Shown here: one piece after another, positions 43,567 to 52,973 of the stretch
Layout: every line of letters starts with the position of its first letter
Position numbering within the stretch: position 1 is the first letter of the stretch
From: MED-G105 sp038522945
GTDB lineage: Bacteria; Pseudomonadota; Alphaproteobacteria; Caulobacterales; Parvularculaceae
DNA length: 64,000 nt
NCBI GenBank assembly: GCA_038522945.1
Contig: JBCBJV010000011.1
Coordinates: forward strand, 1 to 64,000
Direction: 5' to 3'
Program-made: the position numbers and the translations under genes
Notes under the pieces: model-generated
What the model was told of the DNA's origin: nothing
The model's input: the letters and a program-made list of their open reading frames with translations, nothing else
Database searches by the model: none

Positions 43567-43995
43567 CTATTTGATGCCGTCGGTCACAGCGAGGTCGCGC
43601 CGGGCTGTTACTGTCGTCACGATAATGCCGGCCATAGGATCTAGGAACGTCATCGCCAAAAACAGAAAGAACGTTGAGTTCCCGAAACCGGGCACAAAAA
43701 TGAACACCATCAACGCGATAATGAACAGGATAAACGACAGGGCGTGATTGGTGAGCGAATTGGTGTCGGTTTTCGTTGCGCGAATAAGCTCGACGAACAA
43801 AAGCCCCATGCTGCCCAGGAGGAAGATATCACCGCCTCGAATGCTCCAAACTTCATCAGAGGGGAGCGGCAGCTCAACCACGAGCACCATATGCCAAATT
43901 TCATTATTCGGCCCAACAGTGAAATTGGCGAGAGTCAGCACCCCATAGATGATCAAGCCAACCGTCAATAGCGGAAACATTTGCGCGACGTTCAT
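43567..43995 (-). CDS. Four-span membrane protein coupled to GT2
   Basis: 142 residues, four predicted spans (MFPLLTVGLIIYGVLTLANF; IFLLGSMGLLFVELI; ALSFILFIIALMVFIFVPGFG; FFLFLAMTFLDPMAGIIVTTV). The end GFGNSTFFLFLAMTFLDPMAG...TVTARRDLAV is a pattern I associate with conserved alphaproteobacterial membrane proteins of unknown function. The ATG overlaps the stop of the upstream GT2 gene by 4 bp, so translation is coupled. A role in the polyprenyl-phosphate sugar pathway is inferred from this position only. Confidence 0.8.
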   Translation of the reverse strand: MNVAQMFPLLTVGLIIYGVLTLANFTVGPNNEIWHMVLVVELPLPSDEVWSIRGGDIFLLGSMGLLFVELIRATKTDTNSLTNHALSFILFIIALMVFIFVPGFGNSTFFLFLAMTFLDPMAGIIVTTVTARRDLAVTDGIK

Positions 43996-45023
43996 AAGTC
44001 TTCCAATCCCCGGGCACGATTACTCTTCGGGATCTTATCACAGCTTTGCCCGCACTGAACCTCGTAAATGTTCTTTGGCGAGCGCGCGCGATGATTTAGC
44101 CACATGACACCTAGCAGGTCGCGAAACGCAACTGCCAATCTTCCCAAATTGGTGTATTTTGAGGCACCGTGCGCCCGTGCCCGATGGGAAACCGGCTCAA
44201 AGACCACAGAAAACCCTTCACGTACCATAAGGGCGGGGAGATATCGGTGGGAATGATCAAAATAGGGCAACCGCAAATAGGCATCGCGCAAGAACACTTT
44301 CAGCCCGCAGCCGGTATCCGCCGCGCCATCGTTGAGCACTTTTGACCGAACGCCGTTGGCAATTCTGGAGGCCCACTTCTTGGCGGCTGTATCCTGACGT
44401 TTCTGCCGCTCACCGGCAACCATCGCTGTCGGCTCGCCAGCCGGGCCTTGTTCTGCCGCGAGGCGTTCAAGAAGCCTCGGGAAATCAGCCGGATTATTCT
44501 GGCCGTCGCCGTCGAGGGTCGCGATCACTTTACCTCTGGCAGCGAGGACGCCTGTTCGAATGGCGCGGCTCTGCCCTGCATTTTCGCCATGGCGCAGGAT
44601 CCGCAATTGCGGAAATTGCTGCCTGGCGCTCTTTAATGCCCCTTGTGTCCCATCGGTCGAAGCGTCATCCACCGCAAGGATTTCATGGGCAATCCCGTCA
44701 AGAGCAGTCGCGATTTCAGTGATGAGCGCTTCGGCGCCGCCTTCTTCATTGTACATGGGTGTGACGACAGAGACCTCCAGGTCTCGTTCTGACGTGCTGG
44801 GGACCTGATCATCTCGGTCAATCGCATCAATCCCGGATGAAATGCGCCCAAAAAACGCCGCCGGCGTTGCTGTCTCGTCACCGTCAGTCACAATATCACG
44901 TCGACAATCTCGCTTTCGTTCGGGGTTGATTGCAGAAAGCGTCCATAATTGAAACCACGCATACGAGAATTCAACGGCCTCGTCTTGGTCGACCGACAAA
45001 ACAGGGCCACCCGTCAACGCCAT
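43992..45023 (-). CDS. GT2 glycosyltransferase (polyprenyl-phosphate-sugar synthase-like)
   Basis: 343 residues from ATG 45023, behind GGGGGTGAAAGTGAC. The GT-A core begins at about residue 79: VSVVTPMYNEE, EILAVDDASTDGT, RHGENAGQSRAIRTG, VIATLDGDGQNNP. The C-terminal part (HRYLPALMVREGF; VSHRARAHGASKYTNLGR) is that of dolichyl-phosphate mannose synthase/ArnC-like enzymes without their membrane tail. It would load a sugar onto polyprenyl phosphate as donor for the adjacent GT39 enzymes. The frame extends upstream to 45239 but into the divergent gene. The 78-residue N-terminal region has no match I know. Confidence 0.8.
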   Translation of the reverse strand: MALTGGPVLSVDQDEAVEFSYAWFQLWTLSAINPERKRDCRRDIVTDGDETATPAAFFGRISSGIDAIDRDDQVPSTSERDLEVSVVTPMYNEEGGAEALITEIATALDGIAHEILAVDDASTDGTQGALKSARQQFPQLRILRHGENAGQSRAIRTGVLAARGKVIATLDGDGQNNPADFPRLLERLAAEQGPAGEPTAMVAGERQKRQDTAAKKWASRIANGVRSKVLNDGAADTGCGLKVFLRDAYLRLPYFDHSHRYLPALMVREGFSVVFEPVSHRARAHGASKYTNLGRLAVAFRDLLGVMWLNHRARSPKNIYEVQCGQSCDKIPKSNRARGLEDL

Positions 45024-46806
45024 GTCACTTTCACCCCCTTCGAGCGACGTCCACAAAGGAGAGCAAGCCGCATTTCGGGCGCTGGATCCAAAGGTCGACC
45101 AACGCACTGATCGCCGGCGGGCCCTGAGCTTGGGACGAATGTATGCGCTGGTTGCCGCCTTTGCCGTGTTTTGCAGCTTACCAGGGCTTTTCGCCCTCCC
45201 ACCCCTCGACCGTGACGAGTCCCGGTTTGCCCAGGCCACCGCGCAAATGCTGGAGACAGGTGATTATGTCCGGATCCAGTTCCAGGACGATGAACGCAAC
45301 AAAAAACCCGTCGGGATCCATTGGCTGCAGGCCACCTCCGTCAAGGCGTTTTCATCAGTGGAAGCGCGGGAAATCTGGGCCTATCGCCTGCCGTCGGTGC
45401 TTGGGATAACCCTTGCTTGCCTATTCATCGCCGCGATTGCGGGCCACACCTATGGTCCCCTGCCGGGACTGGTCGCCGGGCTACTGCTCGCAAGTGCCCC
45501 TGTGGCCATGGGCGAGGCCACCATCGCCAAGACAGATGCCATGCTCCTGGCGGCCATTACAGCTGCGCAAGGAACTCTAGCGTTTCTGTTTCTGAGGCGA
45601 GGGTCGTTAAACGAGGGACTTCCAAACCAAGAGCGCGAGCCTGCGTTTGTGGTGGTGTCCATTTTTTGGATCGCCCTAGCTGTCAGTATTTTGATCAAAG
45701 GTCCGATTGGACCGCTAGTGTCGGGGCTGACCATCATTTGCCTAAAGCTTCGATACCCTAAGTGGCAGTTGATCAGATCCCTCAAGCCACACTTTGGCGT
45801 TGCGATCCTGGCCATCATCGTCATGCCTTGGCTGATCGGTATCGGCATCGCCACTGAGGGGCGTTTTTTTGCCGAAGCCCTTGGCGGTGACATGGCTGGC
45901 AAAATCGGTACCTCCCAAGAACACCATGGCGGTCCACCGGGCTATCATTTTGTCCTCGTGTGGTTTTTATTGTGGCCAGCCGCTGCCTTGCTGCCCATGG
46001 CCGCAATCAGTGCCTGGAAACGACGTCATCAGAAGGTGGTCTGGTTTCTGATTAGCTGGATCCTGCCTGCTTGGCTCATCTTCGAGGTGACAGCAACGAA
46101 ACTGCCCCATTACACCTTGCCGCTCTATCCCGCGCTGATACTGCTTACGTTGCGAACTCTGCGGGGCGGTGTCGTAAGCCAGCATCGCCGCGCGCACCGT
46201 GTCGGCCTTCTTGTTTACGGCGCTGTTAGTTTACTCGCCATCAGCCTACTGATCATTATCCCCGCTTACTTTAACGCTCCTTCACTGCGCCTGCCCGGCG
46301 CAATGTTCGCAGCCTTGATCACGGGGCTTTGTGGGGCGAGCCTCTGGCTGCATACCCACCGTCGCCCCATGCAAGGCACTGTCCTGGCGTGCGTGGCAAG
46401 CGCCTGCTTTGGGATTGCCATCCTGCAGTTTATTTTGCCCTCAATCGCCACCCTGACGGTCAGCCAACAGCTTAACCGTATGATCGACGAAGCCGATCTC
46501 CATGCCCTGCATGATGGAGCATTGCCCACCTTGATTTCGGGATACAGAGAACCATCAGCTGTCTTTTTGCTTGGCACCGAGACAGGCTTTGCTGGCGGAG
46601 AAGCCACTGCAAGACGGGCAGCTGATGAGCGTGCAACCGCCTCCTCAAGGCCCCGCGCCATCGCAATTGAAGAGCGTCACCTTGCCCGATTTGAGGAACA
46701 AGCCACCTTGAACGGTCTTGAACTGAGGGTACTCGGCGTGATTAAGGGGCTCAATTATTCCAACGGCGACGACATTCAACTCACGGTTTACAGGGTCGAA
46801 AAATGA
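45022..46806 (+). CDS. GT39-type membrane glycosyltransferase (ArnT-like), first copy
   Basis: 594 residues, about eleven spans. After a basic N-terminus the first span (MYALVAAFAVFCSLPGLFAL) leads to the GT39 catalytic loop PPLDRDESRFAQATAQMLETGDY, followed by KKPVGIHWLQA. Such enzymes move a sugar from polyprenyl phosphate to lipid A, protein or glycan at the periplasmic face. The chosen ATG at 45022 overlaps by 2 bp with the GT2 start on the other strand; an alternative ATG at 45139 would relieve this but has only GGGACGA before it. It is translationally coupled to the second copy (ATGA). Confidence 0.85.
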   Translation: MSLSPPSSDVHKGEQAAFRALDPKVDQRTDRRRALSLGRMYALVAAFAVFCSLPGLFALPPLDRDESRFAQATAQMLETGDYVRIQFQDDERNKKPVGIHWLQATSVKAFSSVEAREIWAYRLPSVLGITLACLFIAAIAGHTYGPLPGLVAGLLLASAPVAMGEATIAKTDAMLLAAITAAQGTLAFLFLRRGSLNEGLPNQEREPAFVVVSIFWIALAVSILIKGPIGPLVSGLTIICLKLRYPKWQLIRSLKPHFGVAILAIIVMPWLIGIGIATEGRFFAEALGGDMAGKIGTSQEHHGGPPGYHFVLVWFLLWPAAALLPMAAISAWKRRHQKVVWFLISWILPAWLIFEVTATKLPHYTLPLYPALILLTLRTLRGGVVSQHRRAHRVGLLVYGAVSLLAISLLIIIPAYFNAPSLRLPGAMFAALITGLCGASLWLHTHRRPMQGTVLACVASACFGIAILQFILPSIATLTVSQQLNRMIDEADLHALHDGALPTLISGYREPSAVFLLGTETGFAGGEATARRAADERATASSRPRAIAIEERHLARFEEQATLNGLELRVLGVIKGLNYSNGDDIQLTVYRVEK

Positions 46807-48326
46807 ACGCGACTGACCAGCCCGCCAAGGCCGTCCCGATCTCCCTGAAGGCAGATTTCACCGGCTTTATGACCATCATCGTTGGTCTATCGATCCTAAG
46901 GCTGATTATTCTGATGGTCACGCCCCTGAACCTTGGCCTGGACGAAACGCAGTATTGGTACTGGGCTCAAACTCCGTCATTCGGATATTACTCCAAGCCT
47001 CCCTTGATTGCCTGGGCCATCGCAGCCACCACCACGATGTTTGGCAACGTGGAATGGGCAACACGCCTTCCGGCGCTACTCTTTCATATGGGAACGGCCA
47101 CTTTCATCTTTTTGACGGCCAGGCATCTTTATGATGAGCGAGCGGGCTTCTGGGCCGGGATCACATGGATACTGCTTCCCGGGGTAGGGCTTTCATCGAC
47201 ACTCATCGCCACCGACGCACCGATGCTGTTTTTCTTCAGCGCAGGTCTTTTTCTACTCTTGCGCCGCGTGCCCAAAGGAAGCCTCTCCGGTCAATCGGTC
47301 AGTCGCGCCAGCACATCAAGAGACAAACACGCCTCCATTCAGGAGGCAGCCCTTCTTGGTATGGTTGTCGGCCTTGGCATGATGTCGAAATACGCCATGG
47401 TGTATTTCATCATCGGCCTCGGACTGGCCTATCTTTTGAGCCCGATGATCCGGCGCGTCTGGAAGCCCTGGCACCTTGCGATCATGGGCGTGAGCGCCGG
47501 GATCGTCATGTTACCGAACATTCTTTGGAACGCGCAAAATGACTTCCAGACCCTTTCCCATACGGCTGATAATGCAGACTGGAACGGGACGTTCGGTCAC
47601 CCAGTTGAACTGGCCGCTTTCATAGGTGGTCAGTTCGGCGTTGCCGGGCCAATCATTTTTGCGATGGCCATCGCAGCGGGCCTTGCCAGCGTCAACACTG
47701 CGAAAGGGCGGCTGCTTCTCGCATTTATCCTCCCTGCACTCATCATCGTCAGTATACAGGCATTCCTATCCCGCGCCCATGCAAACTGGGCAGCAGCGAG
47801 CTATCCTGCTGCCATTATATTGATCAGCGGCTGGGCCCTGACCAATACCAAAGAAAACTGGCTGAAGGCAGGTAACGGGCTTAATGGCGCGGCGTTGCTG
47901 ATCTTTATGGTCGCCCTGATCAATCCTGCCATCGCCCACAGCATCGGCCTTGCCCGGCCGGTTTCCAGTTTGCAGGGCTGGGACCATCACGGCGAGGACG
48001 TGGCAAAGCTCGCGGCGCAATATGACGTCGTTATGTCTGACGACAGAGATGTTATCGGCGGCCTTCTGTACTACGCGCGTCGTGTAGATCCCACTGTCAT
48101 CGCCTGGGATTCCAACAATCGGATCGACCACCATTATGAGGCGTTTTTCCCGTTTGATCCGGCCACCCACAAACGCATCCTCTTCGTTTCTGAATCGCCA
48201 GAAGCTGCCGAGGTCAAGGGCGCCTTTCGTCAGATCATCCCACTGGGAACGACCAGAGCAAAAATCGAAGGTGGGGCCCCGAGGGAGCTTTATCTTTTTT
48301 CCCTGGAAGGCTTTATTCGAAAATAG
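46803..48326 (+). CDS. GT39-type membrane glycosyltransferase (ArnT-like), second copy
   Basis: 507 residues, multi-span. The catalytic loop is TPLNLGLDETQYWYWAQTPSFGYYSKPPLIAW, i.e. the LDE-type motif common in bacterial PMT_2 proteins; it differs from the DRDE loop of its neighbour, so the two likely use different acceptors. The start overlaps the previous stop by 4 bp. The soluble C-terminal part (DVVMSDDRDVIGGLLYYARRVDPTVIAWD...) is periplasmic. Sugar donor and acceptor are unknown. Confidence 0.87.
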   Translation: MNATDQPAKAVPISLKADFTGFMTIIVGLSILRLIILMVTPLNLGLDETQYWYWAQTPSFGYYSKPPLIAWAIAATTTMFGNVEWATRLPALLFHMGTATFIFLTARHLYDERAGFWAGITWILLPGVGLSSTLIATDAPMLFFFSAGLFLLLRRVPKGSLSGQSVSRASTSRDKHASIQEAALLGMVVGLGMMSKYAMVYFIIGLGLAYLLSPMIRRVWKPWHLAIMGVSAGIVMLPNILWNAQNDFQTLSHTADNADWNGTFGHPVELAAFIGGQFGVAGPIIFAMAIAAGLASVNTAKGRLLLAFILPALIIVSIQAFLSRAHANWAAASYPAAIILISGWALTNTKENWLKAGNGLNGAALLIFMVALINPAIAHSIGLARPVSSLQGWDHHGEDVAKLAAQYDVVMSDDRDVIGGLLYYARRVDPTVIAWDSNNRIDHHYEAFFPFDPATHKRILFVSESPEAAEVKGAFRQIIPLGTTRAKIEGGAPRELYLFSLEGFIRK

Positions 48327-48380
48327 GCAAGTGATGGCTTGCGCTTTTTCAAGAGGCTTTTCACTTAGGACAGCTGGGAT

Positions 48381-48887
48381 ATGCACAACGAGATAAACAT
48401 ACGACATGACTTACACCCTGGGGACCTCGGTCGGCTGATCGCCCTTCACGGCACCGCCTATGAAGGCGAAGACAATCACTTCGGCCTTGTCTTTGAAGCC
48501 TACGTGGCTCGCACCATTGCGGAGTACATTCTGGACAATAAGGGCCAAGGGCGTATCTGGTTTGCCGAAAGAGCCGACAAGCTCCTAGCGACCGCAGCCA
48601 TGGTCCGCCGCGAAACCGCTAGCGCACCAAACGACGCTCACGGACAATTGCGCTGGATCTTGGCAGACCCTTCAGCCCGCGGGCTGGGACTCGGCAAGAC
48701 CTTGGTCAATACCGCGATGGACTATGCTCGTACTGAGGGGTTTTCAGAGGTCTTTCTGGAAACAACGGAAGGTCTTGAAGCTTCCATGTCGATTTATCGA
48801 GCCCTCGGATTCCAAGAAGTTTCCAGAGAAACGCAAAATCTTTGGTTGGGTGAAAACACAGTTATCACTATGACTAAAAAACTTTGA
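48381..48887 (+). CDS. GNAT family N-acetyltransferase
   Basis: 168 residues. The acetyl-CoA-binding motif is LRWILADPSARGLGLGKTLVNTAMDYA (about 93-119), followed by FSEVFLETTEGLEASMSIYRALGF, the classic motif B. MarR-fused members have the same GNAT part (GDLGRLIALHGTAY at the N-terminus); here no MarR domain is present. The substrate is unknown. It is separated from the GT39 genes by 54 bp without a clear terminator and could be co-transcribed. It is convergent with the next GT2. Confidence 0.85.
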   Translation: MHNEINIRHDLHPGDLGRLIALHGTAYEGEDNHFGLVFEAYVARTIAEYILDNKGQGRIWFAERADKLLATAAMVRRETASAPNDAHGQLRWILADPSARGLGLGKTLVNTAMDYARTEGFSEVFLETTEGLEASMSIYRALGFQEVSRETQNLWLGENTVITMTKKL

Positions 48888-48895
48888 AGTGATTT

Positions 48896-49933
48896 TCAGC
48901 GGCCAGATCGAACTGAGGCAATCTCTCGTGCGCGCTTGAGGCTTCGCCGCCCCCGCCGCGCGCGAAGACCGAGGAATCCAAGGACGTTTGAAAGGGTTCG
49001 GATCCCGGCCTTAACCGCGAACAGCGCCCAAAGGCTTGCCCCGACAAGCCACAGGAATGGGCGCGGGTACTCATCTTTAAAATGGACACCGAAATACCGC
49101 AGCAGACTAGCTGTCTTGCGCCATTCCACATTCAAGGGACTTACGCGGCTGGAACTTTTAAAGTGCGTCACACTCACATTGGGGTCAAAGTAAACCGCCC
49201 CGCCCGCATTGGAAAACCTAAGACAAAAGTCCACATCCTCTGCATGCAGAAAGTATTTTTCATCCATACCGCCTATCGCCGAGAAGTCTTCCGCAGGCAC
49301 CAGAAAAGCGGCACCTGAGATACACGGCAGCGGCGTTACACCATCCGGACACGGATCAGTGTGTAGATTGAACCGCCGAAAGTATGGATGACGCGGGGCG
49401 AACCTGTAAAGCTTGGTCGCTTCAACAAAGGCGCGCCAGGGGGTCAACGTCGCCCGGCGCGAGCCCTGTTGTTCTGTCCCGTCGGGATTGACGAGTTTCG
49501 GCGCAAGCACCCATGGCCGGGCAAGCTCGGCGCCGTCGGCAAGCAGGGTTGCAAGCCCGCCCTGGGGCAGGATCGCATCAGGATTGATGAACAAGAGAAA
49601 GTCACCGGTTGCCCGCCTCGCCCCGAGATTACAAGCGGTTGCAAACCCAACATTGCCATGCCCCGTGATCACCGTCACGGGCGTTTGATCACCTTCTTGG
49701 CTGTTAGCTTCATCGCCGATCACTTCATCAACAGCGCCCGGCCAGTTGCCATTGTCCACTAGGATAATCTCGGCGATTTCCGGCTGATGGCGCAGCGCCT
49801 CTAGGGAACGGGCAAGAAGGGGACCGGTGAAATACGACACCACGATAGCAGAGACCGACCGCTGGGCCGCTGTCTCATGCGCTTTCGCCGGGAAACGGGA
49901 ACCCTCCTTGTTAGAATGCGACGCGCCGTCCAC
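48896..49933 (-). CDS. GT2 glycosyltransferase (rhamnosyltransferase-like)
   Basis: 345 residues, start GTG at 49933 with AAAGAG upstream. GT-A core: VSAIVVSYFTGPLLARSLEAL, EIILVDNGN, HGNVGFATACNLGARRATGDFLLFINPDAILPQGG, and the acceptor-side block ISGAAFLVPAEDFSAIGGMDEKYFLHAEDVDFCLRF. This is the WbbL/rhamnosyl type acting on O-antigen or exopolysaccharide precursors at the cytoplasmic face. One hydrophobic segment (PFLWLVGASLWALFAVKAGI) near the C-terminus may anchor it. The C-terminus is strongly basic. Confidence 0.85.
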   Translation of the reverse strand: MDGASHSNKEGSRFPAKAHETAAQRSVSAIVVSYFTGPLLARSLEALRHQPEIAEIILVDNGNWPGAVDEVIGDEANSQEGDQTPVTVITGHGNVGFATACNLGARRATGDFLLFINPDAILPQGGLATLLADGAELARPWVLAPKLVNPDGTEQQGSRRATLTPWRAFVEATKLYRFAPRHPYFRRFNLHTDPCPDGVTPLPCISGAAFLVPAEDFSAIGGMDEKYFLHAEDVDFCLRFSNAGGAVYFDPNVSVTHFKSSSRVSPLNVEWRKTASLLRYFGVHFKDEYPRPFLWLVGASLWALFAVKAGIRTLSNVLGFLGLRARRGRRSLKRAREIASVRSGR

Positions 49934-50000
49934 AAAAAATCTCTTTGCCCTCGAATAATTCCCTTAGCAGTAGCGTTATTAGAATTGGTTGTGGTTACTC

Positions 50001-50035
50001 AAAGGTAACACCGGCGCGAGAACGCCGACGCTACC
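50001..50035 (-). terminator. Weak terminator-like hairpin after thrS
   Basis: Read on the minus strand, GGTA-GCGT-CGGCG ... CGCCG-GTGT-TACC pairs with an internal mismatch loop and is followed by only three T. It lies about 45 bp past the thrS stop. The structure is imperfect, so it is offered only as a candidate. Confidence 0.35.
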
Positions 50036-50078
50036 GGTTAACGATGTGTTAACTCAAATCACCAGGCCGAACTGTCAA

Positions 50079-52022
50079 CTAAGAAGCCGCCGCCTTCGCG
50101 CGCTTCAGATCCGGAGGTGTCGCCTCATGGGCCAAGGCTTTGATCGCCTCATCCAGCGACAGGACCTTCTGGTCTTTTTGGCCTAACCGACGAATTGAGA
50201 CCTTGCGCTCTTCAGCCTCGCGCGCACCGACAACAGCAATCGCGGGCACCTTGCTCACAGAGTGCTCGCGCACCTTGTAGTTGATTTTCTCATTACGCAG
50301 ATCAATATCAGTCTTTAACCCGGCGGCAACAAATGCGTCGCGTACTTCTTCTGCATACCCATCAGCATCTGACGTGATCGTCGCCACTACGACCTGCCTC
50401 GGGGCAAGCCAAAGTGGAAAGGCACCGGCATGGTGTTCAATCAGGATCCCGGTAAAACGCTCCAGCGAACCAAACAGGGCCCGGTGCAACATCACTGGTC
50501 GATGGCGACCGCCATCTTCGCCTACATAGGTCGTGTCGAAGCGCTCAGGCAGATTAAAATCAACTTGAAGCGTGCCGCACTGCCAGTCGCGCCCGATTGC
50601 ATCTCGTAACACGAACTCCAGCTTGGGTCCGTAAAACGCGCCTTCACCCGGGTTCACCCCATAGGGAAGACCCGTTGCTTCCAGAGCGTGCTTCAGCGCC
50701 GCCTCGGATTTGTCCCAAACTGCGTCGTCGCCAATTCTTGCCTCAGGGCGGTCGGAGAACTTGATCCGGACGTCCTCAAAACCAAAGTCCTTGTAGATAT
50801 CGAGAATAAGGTCGACGACAGTCAGGCATTCGTCCTGAAGCTGTTCCGGCGTGCAGAAAATATGGGCATCATCCTGCGTAAAGTGACGCACACGCATGAT
50901 CCCATGCAATGCGCCAGAGGGTTCATACCGGTGAACCTTGCCGAACTCAGCCATGCGCAAGGGCAGCTCTCGATAGGAACGCTGGCCGTAATTGTAGACC
51001 TGAACGCCGCCTGGACAATTCATCGGCTTAAGCGCGTATTTTCGCTCGTCCGGCATCACCGTTGAATACATGTTCTCGCCGAACTTCTCAGCGTGGCCAG
51101 AGGTTTCCCAAAGTGAATAATCGAGCAGGTCGGGGGTATTAATCTCAACATAGCCGGCCGCATCCTGGCGTCGGCGCATGTAGGCGATCAGCTTCTGGAA
51201 CAATGTCCAACCATTGGCGTGCCAAAAGACTGACCCGGGCCCTTCTTCCTGAAAGTGGAAGAGATCCATGACCTTGGCCAGCTTGCGGTGGTCGCGTTTT
51301 TCCGCCTCCTCAAGTCGCGTCAGATAAGCTTTGAGGTCTTTGTCGGAGAGCCACGCCGTCCCATAGATCCTCTGCAACATGGCATTGCGGTGATCACCGC
51401 GCCAATAAGCGCCAGCAACCTTCATCAGCTTGAAGGATTTACCAATATGCTTCGTAGACGGAAGGTGCGGTCCGCGACATAGATCATGCCAGTCGCCGTG
51501 CCAATAAATCTTGACATCTTCCCCCTCGGGAAGATCGGCGATAATCTCAGCTTTGTAGTGTTCGCCGATAGACTTGAAGTGATCGATCGCCTGCTGACGA
51601 TCCCAGACCTCACGCTTGGTTGGGCGGGCTTCGTCGACGATTTCCATCATCCGCTTTTCGATGGCCTCAAGATCATCGGTCGAAAACGGCTCGTCCCGGG
51701 CAAAATCGTAAAAGAAACCGTCATCTATTACCGGGCCGATGGTCACTTGGGTGCCAGGGAACAAGTCCTGAACCGCCTGGGCGAGCAAGTGCGCTGCATC
51801 GTGACGGACCAGTTCCAGAGCGTCATCGGCATCGTCGCGGGTGACGATCGCCACGTTAGCGTCGGCCTCGATTGGCGCGAACAAGTCGGCCAGCTCGCCG
51901 TCTTTTCGGATTGCGATCGCTTTTTTCGCCAATGACTTTGAAATGGACTCAGCGATCTCCGTGCCTGTCACAGGCCCGTCGAATTCGCGGACGGCACCAT
52001 CGGGCAAAGTAATCGCTACCAT
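50079..52022 (-). CDS. thrS: Threonyl-tRNA synthetase
   Basis: 647 residues, full length. Order: TGS domain (1-60, VAITLPDGAVREFDGPVTG), editing domain (HDAAHLLAQAVQDLFPGTQVTIGPVIDDGFFYDF; HRNAMLQRIYG), class II catalytic core (MNCPGGVQVY; motif 2 FGKVHRYEPSGALHGIMRVR; motif 3 region RHRPVMLHRALFGSLERF) and anticodon domain (LAPRQVVVATITSDADGYA). Zinc ligands fit Cys in MNCPGG, and the two later His. It attaches threonine to tRNA-Thr. The start is 6 bp after the ATP-grasp stop, so yidD, the ATP-grasp gene and thrS form one operon. Confidence 0.97.
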   Translation of the reverse strand: MVAITLPDGAVREFDGPVTGTEIAESISKSLAKKAIAIRKDGELADLFAPIEADANVAIVTRDDADDALELVRHDAAHLLAQAVQDLFPGTQVTIGPVIDDGFFYDFARDEPFSTDDLEAIEKRMMEIVDEARPTKREVWDRQQAIDHFKSIGEHYKAEIIADLPEGEDVKIYWHGDWHDLCRGPHLPSTKHIGKSFKLMKVAGAYWRGDHRNAMLQRIYGTAWLSDKDLKAYLTRLEEAEKRDHRKLAKVMDLFHFQEEGPGSVFWHANGWTLFQKLIAYMRRRQDAAGYVEINTPDLLDYSLWETSGHAEKFGENMYSTVMPDERKYALKPMNCPGGVQVYNYGQRSYRELPLRMAEFGKVHRYEPSGALHGIMRVRHFTQDDAHIFCTPEQLQDECLTVVDLILDIYKDFGFEDVRIKFSDRPEARIGDDAVWDKSEAALKHALEATGLPYGVNPGEGAFYGPKLEFVLRDAIGRDWQCGTLQVDFNLPERFDTTYVGEDGGRHRPVMLHRALFGSLERFTGILIEHHAGAFPLWLAPRQVVVATITSDADGYAEEVRDAFVAAGLKTDIDLRNEKINYKVREHSVSKVPAIAVVGAREAEERKVSIRRLGQKDQKVLSLDEAIKALAHEATPPDLKRAKAAAS

Positions 52023-52028
52023 GTCAGT

Positions 52029-52967
52029 TCACTTCAATCTGTGGATGATCGCCTCGGCAAAATGCTCTGCGGCCGCCGGGGCGAGGTTAAAAAAGAGTTC
52101 TGGCTCAATCAGTTCGACTTCCATGAGCTGGAAGGCGGCGTCAAGCCTTTCGACCGCGCTTTCGTCAATTTGGGGATCAGAAACGATCGCATCAATACGG
52201 GCATAGAGCGGTTTGCCGATCTTTGTCCCATCTGGAAGCGCGGTCGGGACCATGTCCAGAACCTTTGACGCATCGGCAATTGTCTCATTGGACGGCACCA
52301 CCAAAGAGGACGTCCCGCCATGCTCTTCCTGACAAAGAAGGCGACCGCCCACCGGGCGTTTTCGGACCGCATGGGAAAAGCGTCCATCGATAAACACAAA
52401 TGACGTCTCACCGAGCGTTGTTATCTCATGGAGGACTGGTTGGACGATGGCGGCGCTGCCCTTCAACGCCTCAGCGGCGCGGCGAAAATCAGCGTCGGAC
52501 CCCGATTTGACCCGAGTTAACCCGATCCCGCCAGCGCCGATAACCGGTTTCACAACGGCCTCTTCGACATTGAGCGCGTCCATCGCCGAAGCGATATCGG
52601 CCTTGGTTGGTGCACAGAAGACAGTCGGGGGCAACGGCGCGCCCTGTTCGCGCAACCGCGCAAGGTATCGTTTTGAATAATTCCACCCCATCAATGCCGG
52701 TGCATTGAAGACATTGTCTCGCTGCCGCAAGCCCGCCAGCCAGGCCGCAAACCCCTCCCGATCAGCATAGTAATCCCAAGTGGACCTGACCACGATAAGG
52801 TCAGCGCTATCAAATGCGGCTTGGTCACCATTCCAGGCAACCGGGCGCACCGCTATCCCGCGCGCTTTCAAGGCCTCAGCAACGATGGCGTCGCTTGGCT
52901 GAAAGTCAGGCTGTGCTCGGCAGGTCGCAAAGGCAATCGACGGCAGAGTAGAGGTCGAATTGATCAT
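52029..52967 (-). CDS. ATP-grasp domain protein (RimK-like ligase)
   Basis: 312 residues from ATG 52967 (an in-frame TTG immediately precedes it). N-terminal pre-ATP-grasp domain (IAFATCRAQPDFQPSD; LIVVRSTWDYYADREGFAAWL), central ATP-grasp elements (AVVKPVIGAGGIGLTRVKSG; IVQPVLHEITTLGETSFVFIDG) and metal-site region (ARIDAIV; MEVELIEPELFF). This pattern matches RimK-related ligases and D-cycloserine ligase (DcsG)-like enzymes that make peptide-type bonds; the substrate is unknown. It sits between yidD and thrS with spacers of a few bases. Confidence 0.8.
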   Translation of the reverse strand: MINSTSTLPSIAFATCRAQPDFQPSDAIVAEALKARGIAVRPVAWNGDQAAFDSADLIVVRSTWDYYADREGFAAWLAGLRQRDNVFNAPALMGWNYSKRYLARLREQGAPLPPTVFCAPTKADIASAMDALNVEEAVVKPVIGAGGIGLTRVKSGSDADFRRAAEALKGSAAIVQPVLHEITTLGETSFVFIDGRFSHAVRKRPVGGRLLCQEEHGGTSSLVVPSNETIADASKVLDMVPTALPDGTKIGKPLYARIDAIVSDPQIDESAVERLDAAFQLMEVELIEPELFFNLAPAAAEHFAEAIIHRLK

Positions 52968-52973
52968 CAAAAC

